From contig JAEZYS010000005.1 of the NCBI GenBank assembly GCA_023418925.1, positions 1 through 64,000 on the forward strand: a stretch of 64,000 nucleotides of DNA. Direction: 5' to 3'. Position 1 is the stretch's first letter. Every line of letters begins with the position of its first letter. The notes beneath the pieces are model-generated. The model searched no databases and was not told the origin of the DNA. It saw only the letters and a list, made by a program, of their open reading frames with translations. The translations under genes and the position numbers were made by a program. This document shows positions 58,976-64,000 of the stretch, in pieces. The DNA comes from Bacillota bacterium (lineage in GTDB: Bacteria; Bacillota; Clostridia; Oscillospirales; Ruminococcaceae).

Positions 58976-59632
58976 TTGAACATACTTAACAGCCTGAAAA
59001 GAAAATTCAGGAACTTCGGCATACCTAACCTGATGTTGTACATTAGTATAGGGCAGGGCATAGTGGCAATGTTCTCATATCTATTCTATGACCTGAATCT
59101 GTCACAGCACCTTATTTTTATAAGAGAAAATATCTTTCGTGGTGAGATCTGGAGAATATTAAGTTTTATCCTTGTTCCACCTCCGATAAGCCCTTTGTTT
59201 TTGATATTTGTCCTTATTCTGTATTACTCAATCGGCAACCAGATGGAGTCAATGTGGGGAGCACAGAAATTTACACTCTACTATTTTATAGGAGTTGTGG
59301 GATCAATAGTCTGTGGATTTATTTCTGGATATGCCACTGTAACATATCTTAACTTGTCACTATTTTTAGGTTATGCTGTACTTTTTCCAAATGCTGAATT
59401 CAGATTATATTTTCTTATTCCGATTAAAGCAAAATACCTTGCATATGTTGATGCTGCAATACTAATTATCACTATGTTTTTAGTTCCGATTGCAGACAAA
59501 ATCGCTATTCTTGCAGCGTTTGTAAACTTCTTTATTTTCTTTGGCGGAAGTTTTTACAGAAAAATACGGAACAAAATCAGATTTAATAATTTCCGCAGTC
59601 AGTTTAACAACAGAAACAAAAGAGAGAGATAA
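58976..59632 (+). CDS. Rhomboid-fold membrane protein lacking protease residues
   Basis: The 218 residues form about six transmembrane segments. GEIWRILSFILVPP and NQMESMWGAQKFTLYYFIGVVGS match the front half of rhomboid proteins (the W-R and E-WG positions). The GxSG serine box expected in the fourth segment is replaced by NLSLFLGYAVLFP, and no catalytic histidine is seen in the last segment. It is therefore probably an inactive rhomboid. TTG start with AGGAGG six bases upstream. A basic tail (FRSQFNNRNKRER) ends the protein. Confidence 0.85.
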   Translation: MNILNSLKRKFRNFGIPNLMLYISIGQGIVAMFSYLFYDLNLSQHLIFIRENIFRGEIWRILSFILVPPPISPLFLIFVLILYYSIGNQMESMWGAQKFTLYYFIGVVGSIVCGFISGYATVTYLNLSLFLGYAVLFPNAEFRLYFLIPIKAKYLAYVDAAILIITMFLVPIADKIAILAAFVNFFIFFGGSFYRKIRNKIRFNNFRSQFNNRNKRER

Positions 59633-59637
59633 AAATA

Positions 59638-59665
59638 AGGCTGTTTCACTTATGTGAAACAGCCT
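59638..59665. terminator. Bidirectional terminator
   Basis: AGGCTGTTTCAC pairs perfectly with GTGAAACAGCCT around a 4-base loop. It lies between the rhomboid gene (plus) and the zinc-ribbon gene (minus), which converge on it. Confidence 0.88.
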
Positions 59666-59692
59666 ATAGTTTTTACATTAATTAAGACAGAA

Positions 59693-59968
59693 TTATTCCT
59701 GCTTCATCTTTGCAAAACAGTCACTGCAGTATACAGGACGGTCTTCTCTTGGTCTGAATGGAACTCTTGCAGTCTTTCCACATGAAGCACATGTAGCTTC
59801 ATACATTTCTCTTTCAGACTTATTGTTGTTCTTTCTTGAATCTCTGCAGGACTTGCAGCGCTGTGGTTCGTTTACAAAGCCTTTCTCTGCATAGAATTCC
59901 TGTTCGCCGGCTGTGAATACGAAATCTGCTCCACATTCCTTGCATACTAATGTCTTGTCTTCAAACAT
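59693..59968 (-). CDS. Zinc-ribbon protein with two CxxC pairs of pairs
   Basis: The 91 residues have two zinc-binding units: CKECG with CKSC (1-45) and CASCG with CSDC (60-88), the latter in VPFRPREDRPVYCSDCF. It matches a widespread Firmicutes zinc-ribbon family of unknown role, sometimes linked to RNA or protein interaction. GAGGGAA precedes the ATG on the minus strand. Confidence 0.85.
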   Translation of the reverse strand: MFEDKTLVCKECGADFVFTAGEQEFYAEKGFVNEPQRCKSCRDSRKNNNKSEREMYEATCASCGKTARVPFRPREDRPVYCSDCFAKMKQE

Positions 59969-59995
59969 TTTGATTTCCCTCGCTTATTAATATTT

Positions 59996-60068
59996 TGGAC
60001 CTGAGGACGGATTCGCACCGACACCTTTGCCTTTGACAAACAACGCTCTTTACTTAAGCTACTTGGCC
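59996..60068 (-). tRNA. tRNA-like sequence, degenerate (possible pseudo-tRNA)
   Basis: The 73 bases are tRNA-sized and end in CCA. They fold in part: D-arm GCTTAAGTAAAGAGC with a 4-bp stem, anticodon-like arm TTGTT-TGTCAAA-GGCAA, T-arm GTCGG-TGCGAAT-CCGTC with one mismatch. Defects are clear: the acceptor arms (GGCCAAG and the 3' CTCAGGT) pair poorly, the D-loop lacks GG, and the residue before the anticodon-like UCA is G instead of U. It fills most of the gap between the sigma-factor and zinc-ribbon genes. A functional tRNA is unlikely; a pseudo-tRNA or tRNA-mimic RNA is possible. Confidence 0.35.
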
Positions 60069-60085
60069 ATATTATTGATGAATAC

Positions 60086-60706
60086 CTAAAATGTAAAATG
60101 ATTAGGACTTAATAAAGCCCGTAATTTCTTTTTCACACGAAATACTGCATTATCAACCGATTTGAAACTGATTCCAAGCTTTTCAGATATCTCATTATAA
60201 GACATATCTTCAAGATATAACTTAAAAACTTCCCATTCCTTTTCGCTGAGTAGCGATGAAATCTTATTATAAATTTCAGAAACGGATTCTTTTTCAAGGC
60301 ATATTAACTCAGGAGTGATATTATCCTCTTCATTAATACAGTCAGTTTCAGTAACATCTTCAGCAATGTTCCTGCTTTTTGCTGCTGCATTTTTCATCCG
60401 GTTAGTAATGCATACGTCACAGTATGATGAAAATTTCGCGTTTCGGGTTTTGTCAAAAGTTCCTGCTGCCTTTAACAGAGCAAGCAATCCTTCTTGCGTT
60501 AAATCCTCTGAATCAATATAATTACCTGAATAAATATATGACTTTTTCCAGATAAGCTTGATATAGCGTGAAATCAAAACCGAAACAGCTGCACTGTTTC
60601 CCTCGCATAAAGATACGAGTTCTTCATCAGGCAAGCTATCAAGACTGCCAGAAACGGAGCAGTTCGTTAGTCGGTTACTCCGAAACATAGCCTTCCCACC
60701 ATTCAT
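60086..60706 (-). CDS. SigH-like sigma-70 family factor
   Basis: The 206 residues carry region 2 (DSEDLTQEGLLALLKAAGTFD, KFSSYCDVCITNRMKNAA) and a C-terminal region 4 (SEKEWEVFKLYLEDMSYNEI, LGISFKSVDNAVFRVKKKL). Length and motifs resemble Spo0H/SigH, the sporulation and competence sigma factor of Firmicutes. No regulator is encoded next to it. GGGAAGG lies upstream of a second ATG at 60688, which may be the true start. Confidence 0.85.
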   Translation of the reverse strand: MNGGKAMFRSNRLTNCSVSGSLDSLPDEELVSLCEGNSAAVSVLISRYIKLIWKKSYIYSGNYIDSEDLTQEGLLALLKAAGTFDKTRNAKFSSYCDVCITNRMKNAAAKSRNIAEDVTETDCINEEDNITPELICLEKESVSEIYNKISSLLSEKEWEVFKLYLEDMSYNEISEKLGISFKSVDNAVFRVKKKLRALLSPNHFTF

Positions 60707-60837
60707 ACATAGGTATGCAATGTATTCATTGTAATCTCAAGTTGACTATTTGTCAAGTGAATTTTTATAACTTATTATAAGAGATGAATTTTTTGTCATA
60801 AAGTAACTTTATTATATGTTTATTTTTGTATATTTTG

Positions 60838-62205
60838 CTATCTTGTTACATTCCTATAAGTGCTATCTTTCAAAGATCTTCTGAATGCAAACACACTTTT
60901 TAATGGCTCATCTATTTTAAGAGCAGCACAAACTACAAGAATTGGGGCATGAAATACAAAACCTGTTATCAAACCAACCGGTATGGCAATACACCATAAA
61001 CAGACAGCTTCGAGCTTAAGAGTATATTTTGTATCTCCTGCACCACGAAGAATGCCGACAATTGGTATAGCTGAAACTGAAACAAAAAACACAAAAACTG
61101 ATGTAATTGTAAGCAAATTTTTTGTGAGTATTCTTGATGCGTCGTCAATATTGTACAGCATAACAAATGGCTTTCTTAACAGGAATACAACAACAAAGCT
61201 TATAAGTCCTAGTAAAACTGATAACACAGAAATTGTCCATGCAGAATCTTTTGCACCTTCAAGATCGTTTTCGCCTATTTTTTTACCAATTACAATTGCA
61301 GTTGCATTTGCAACTCCCATAATAACGATGGTTGAAAGCTGCTGCAAAACGCTTGCAATAGCATTTGCAGATATTATATCAGTGCTAAGCTGACCGAGGA
61401 TTGCAGACTGGCAGGATATACCCAATGCCCACATCAATTCATTTGCAACTACAGGAAGGCTTATTTTCATAAGGTCACTGCCAAGCTGTTTATCCCATTT
61501 GAAAATGTATTTTAACTTGAATTGCAGACGTTTGTCAATCATCAGAGCAAAGACAGCTGTTATAACGAAATCTGCAATTCTGGCAATAAGAGTTGCAAGT
61601 GCGGCGCCGCGAATCCCCATAGCCTCTGTGCCAAGGTTCCCAAAGATAAATACCCAGTTCAAAAAAACATTGATAAAAAAGCTTATCAAACTTGTAAGCG
61701 TTGAGAATTTGACTATTTCCACGCTCCTGATACTATTCTGAAATGTCATTGAAAGCCCGAAGAAGAAATACCCCAGACTGACTATACGAAGATAATCAAC
61801 AGCTTCAGAAAGAATAAGCTGTCCTTTTGCTTCAGAAGTATCAATGTAAATACTCATAATCTGTTCAGGAAATAATTGTACCGTCAGCGTAAGCAAAAGT
61901 GAAATTATTATATTGATTTTCAGAACCATACCGATAATTTTTCGGATGGTTTCAATATCTTTTTTACCCCAGTACTGTGCGGCAAGAACGCATGCTCCTC
62001 CGGCAAGTCCAAAATTGAAAAGAGTAAATATGAATTGTGGCTGGTTTGCTTGTGAACTGGCTGAAATCTGTATGTCTGAAATTTGTCCGAGCATGAATGT
62101 ATCTGTCATGGATACACCGAAATTAATTAATTCTTTTAATGCTATTGGAATTGTTATTGAGAAAAGCATTAAATAAAAAGTTCGGTCCTTTACTATTTTC
62201 CTCAT
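60838..62205 (-). CDS. MATE-family efflux transporter
   Basis: The 455-residue protein has about twelve hydrophobic segments in two MATE halves: IPIALKELINFGVSMTDTFMLG near the N-terminus and SLPVVANELMWALGIS opening the second half. It would export cationic drugs or metabolites using a sodium or proton gradient. The substrate is unknown. Start codon ATG without a neighbouring regulator. Confidence 0.92.
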   Translation of the reverse strand: MRKIVKDRTFYLMLFSITIPIALKELINFGVSMTDTFMLGQISDIQISASSQANQPQFIFTLFNFGLAGGACVLAAQYWGKKDIETIRKIIGMVLKINIIISLLLTLTVQLFPEQIMSIYIDTSEAKGQLILSEAVDYLRIVSLGYFFFGLSMTFQNSIRSVEIVKFSTLTSLISFFINVFLNWVFIFGNLGTEAMGIRGAALATLIARIADFVITAVFALMIDKRLQFKLKYIFKWDKQLGSDLMKISLPVVANELMWALGISCQSAILGQLSTDIISANAIASVLQQLSTIVIMGVANATAIVIGKKIGENDLEGAKDSAWTISVLSVLLGLISFVVVFLLRKPFVMLYNIDDASRILTKNLLTITSVFVFFVSVSAIPIVGILRGAGDTKYTLKLEAVCLWCIAIPVGLITGFVFHAPILVVCAALKIDEPLKSVFAFRRSLKDSTYRNVTR

Positions 62206-62214
62206 TAGTACCCC

Positions 62215-62259
62215 ACAAAAAAATAAATTATGGGCTGAATACTCTGCCCATAATTTATT
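62215..62259 (-). terminator. Terminator after the fumarase-beta gene
   Basis: AATAAATTATGGGC (62222-62235) pairs with GCCCATAATTTATT (62246-62259); on the minus strand a T-run follows, from the A-run at 62217-62223. It separates the fumarase-like gene from the MATE gene. Confidence 0.82.
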
Positions 62260-62271
62260 ATGTTTAAAAAA

Positions 62272-62823
62272 TTATTGTTTATAAAAATTTCTGCCATAAG
62301 AAAAAATATCGCCACCGTTGCAATCATTTGCTACAGTTACAGGGAATTTTTCAATATAAAGTCGTTTCAGTGACTCGCATCCAAGTTCTTCAAATGCAAT
62401 GACCTCACAGCTTTTTATGCAACTTGAAGCAAGCGCACCTGCACCGCCTATAGCACAGAAATAAATTGCCTTGTTTCTGACAATAGCATTCTGCACTTCA
62501 CAACTTCGTTCGCCCTTACCGATCATAGCACATAATCCAAGATCAAGAAGTCTTGGAGCAAACTTATCCATTCTGCCAGATGTAGTAGGTCCGCAGGAAC
62601 CGACAGCCTTTCCTTCAGGAGCAGCAGTAGGTCCGGCATAATAAATAACGGCATCCTTTATGCTAACAGGAAGTTCAGCTCCCTCATCAAGCAACTGATT
62701 CAGTTTCTTATGGACAGCATCTCTTGCTGTAAATATGTATCCGGTAAGCAGAACTTTATCGCCTATTTTAAGCTTATCACAGTATGACCTGAGTTCTGAT
62801 GTGTTTATTTCGTATACAGCCAT
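62272..62823 (-). CDS. Fumarate hydratase class I beta-like subunit (C-terminal domain)
   Basis: The 183 residues match the beta domain of iron-sulfur fumarase and tartrate dehydratase: GYIFTARDAVHKKL, YYAGPTAAPEGKAVGSCGPTTSGRMD, GKGERSCEV and AIGGAGALASSC. In two-subunit enzymes the alpha partner with the cluster cysteines normally lies directly upstream. Here the upstream gene is DivIVA-like, so the alpha subunit must be elsewhere. The hydro-lyase substrate is thus open. It follows the DivIVA-like gene by 3 bases. Confidence 0.9.
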   Translation of the reverse strand: MAVYEINTSELRSYCDKLKIGDKVLLTGYIFTARDAVHKKLNQLLDEGAELPVSIKDAVIYYAGPTAAPEGKAVGSCGPTTSGRMDKFAPRLLDLGLCAMIGKGERSCEVQNAIVRNKAIYFCAIGGAGALASSCIKSCEVIAFEELGCESLKRLYIEKFPVTVANDCNGGDIFSYGRNFYKQ

Positions 62824-62826
62824 AGT

Positions 62827-63903
62827 TTACATCATATCTGAAAGTTTGATATGACCAGGGGTCAGTTCATCATCATATCCTGTTTCTTCAGAATAATCCG
62901 AAGAAGGAGCCTTACTTGCTTCTGCTTCAATTGCTTTAGCCATATTTTCAATTTCACTCATATCAAAACCAAAGTTTGAGAGTTTTGGAGCAGCCTTTGC
63001 AGTTTGTGGTGCAACTGCTTGTTTAGGAGCAGGGGCTGGTGCTGGAGCAGGTTTTGGGGCTGCAACGGCAGGTTTTGGATTAGACATTGACTTTGAGGAA
63101 TTTCCTGCAGTTGTACTTGGAACACCGCCCTTACGGATTGAACCCTGAGTTGAATCAATAAGGTTAGCTGCTTTATCAAGAGTATCAAGGCTTTCGCTTG
63201 AGAACATTTCAAGAACTTGCTTCAGCTTTGCAATGTTACTCTGGATATCATTGATATCAGCAGAAACAGATGTCTTTATAGCTTCTGCAGCAGCGCGCAT
63301 TTCTGAAGATTTATCCTCTGCATCAGTAAGAATTCTGTTAGCCTTGTCATCTGCATTCTTTACAATAGTTGATGCCTTGCTGTTAGCGTCATCAACAACC
63401 TGATTTGCAAGCTTCTTAGCATCCTCATCCATTTTCTTGGCATTTTCCTTTGCCTGTGAAACAATGGTGTTAGCAGTCTTCTGAGCTTCAATAAACACAT
63501 TACTGAGGTCAACAGCGCTGTGATCTACAACCCCAGTGCCAGAAGCAATCTTATTCTTAGCTTCCTGAAGCTGATCTTCAAGCTCGCTTGTTCTCTTTTT
63601 AAGTTCTTCAATTTCGTTATTTTTGATTGCAATTTCATCTTCTACGCTTTTAATCTGAAGCTTAAGCGAACCATTGTTTGTCTGAAGTTCTGTGATCTTA
63701 TTTTTATCAGCTGCAAGAAGTTCCTCGTATTTTGAGGCAGTTTCTCCGTCAGTTCCGCCGCTGCTTTCAAGCAGGGCTTTCTTTTCATCAAGTTCAGCCT
63801 CTAATGTATAAATTTTAGTGTTTAATTCATCTACATATGCTAAAACATCTTTTTTATCGAATCCGCCAAAGCTCACTGTTTTTAAGAAGCCAGTACCGTC
63901 CAT
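62827..63903 (-). CDS. DivIVA-like coiled-coil protein
   Basis: The 358 residues start FLKTVSFGGFDKKDVLAYVDELN, a DivIVA-type membrane-binding N-terminus. A coiled coil covers about 25-110. A long Ala-rich helical region follows (about 120-240, e.g. QAKENAKKMDEDAKKLANQV), then a Pro/Ala-rich linker (KPAPAPAPAPKQ) and a short acidic C-terminus. DivIVA-type proteins mark curved membrane and recruit division or envelope factors. GGAGGT lies seven bases before the ATG at 63903. Confidence 0.85.
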   Translation of the reverse strand: MDGTGFLKTVSFGGFDKKDVLAYVDELNTKIYTLEAELDEKKALLESSGGTDGETASKYEELLAADKNKITELQTNNGSLKLQIKSVEDEIAIKNNEIEELKKRTSELEDQLQEAKNKIASGTGVVDHSAVDLSNVFIEAQKTANTIVSQAKENAKKMDEDAKKLANQVVDDANSKASTIVKNADDKANRILTDAEDKSSEMRAAAEAIKTSVSADINDIQSNIAKLKQVLEMFSSESLDTLDKAANLIDSTQGSIRKGGVPSTTAGNSSKSMSNPKPAVAAPKPAPAPAPAPKQAVAPQTAKAAPKLSNFGFDMSEIENMAKAIEAEASKAPSSDYSEETGYDDELTPGHIKLSDMM

Positions 63904-64000
63904 TGTGAATACCTCCATATTCATATTATAATACTTATTAAGTATAACATATATAGTCATTTTTCACAAGGGAATTTTAGAAATATTTCTACACAAAAAA
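63904..64000. other. Upstream region of the DivIVA-like gene, cut by the window edge
   Basis: The remaining 97 bases are AT-rich and hold the GGAGGT ribosome binding site and probably the promoter of the DivIVA-like gene. No complete gene is visible. The sequence is too short to judge further. Confidence 0.4.

Noticed and set aside
1..64000. CRISPR arrays, rRNA genes, prophage
   Set aside because: No regularly spaced repeats, rRNA-like sequence or phage structural genes were seen when reading both strands.

Overview
The window is low-GC Clostridia chromosome, most like Ruminococcus and relatives. The inference rests on AT-rich intergenic DNA, strong GGAGG-type ribosome binding sites, a CD1247-N-terminal-domain protein, an EFR1-type flavodoxin/ferredoxin, AddAB instead of RecBCD, and Firmicutes-style clusters (yqeK-rsfS, trmK-nif3, topA-dprA). 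Genes between about 14.1 and 58.9 kb all lie on the minus strand, as expected for one replication arm.

Layout. (1) 1-4.2 kb is the accessory part: the right end of an IS3-family element, a plus-strand cassette of ECF sigma factor, membrane anti-sigma-like protein, small secreted protein and overlapping small ORF, then a second IS3 copy that is frameshifted and cut off, joined in frame to a fragment of an SNF2-type helicase, which itself stops at the 3' end of a MerR gene. (2) 4.2-8.4 kb: MerR/GyrI regulator with a 19-bp-spacer promoter, a stand-alone GyrI-like protein, and an 840-residue fusion of a sugar-isomerase-like TIM barrel with an acyl-CoA synthetase. (3) 8.6-12.8 kb: plus-strand polyamine operon speD, arginine-decarboxylase type speA, speE, speB (arginine to agmatine to putrescine to spermidine), then prfB. 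(4) 14-27 kb: FMN-binding protein, metK behind a SAM-I riboswitch, ribU behind an FMN riboswitch, a CD1247-type protein, efp, an M24 peptidase, aroQ, a lipoprotein, an endonuclease-IV-like protein, yqeG, rpsU, leuS and two membrane proteins. (5) 27-43 kb: rsfS, yqeK, nadD, yhbY, rdgB, ftsY, smc, an Elp3-like radical SAM protein, rnc, plsX, a VOC protein, trmFO, topA, dprA and an rRNA methylase. (6) 43-59 kb: infC-rpmI-rplT with a leader attenuator and an AUA start for infC, mntP behind a yybP-ykoY riboswitch, a membrane-anchored HTH protein, addA/addB, an alkyladenine glycosylase, rqcH, an EFR1 protein, rlmA, nif3, trmK and a DUF1858 protein. (7) 59-64 kb: a rhomboid-fold protein without catalytic residues, a zinc-ribbon protein, a tRNA-sized tRNA-like sequence, a SigH-like sigma factor, a MATE transporter, an orphan fumarase beta subunit and a DivIVA-like protein.

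Most of the window is ordinary housekeeping sequence with three clear metabolite or ion riboswitches. The less ordinary points are the IS-bounded sigma/secreted-protein cassette with a strong palindrome upstream, the coinciding IS breakpoints and the transposase-helicase chimera, FtsY with its acidic domain at the C-terminus, the isomerase-synthetase fusion, the inactive rhomboid, the tRNA-like element and the structured speD-speA spacer. No CRISPR array, rRNA or intact prophage was seen. All names come from reading motifs; no database search was run.
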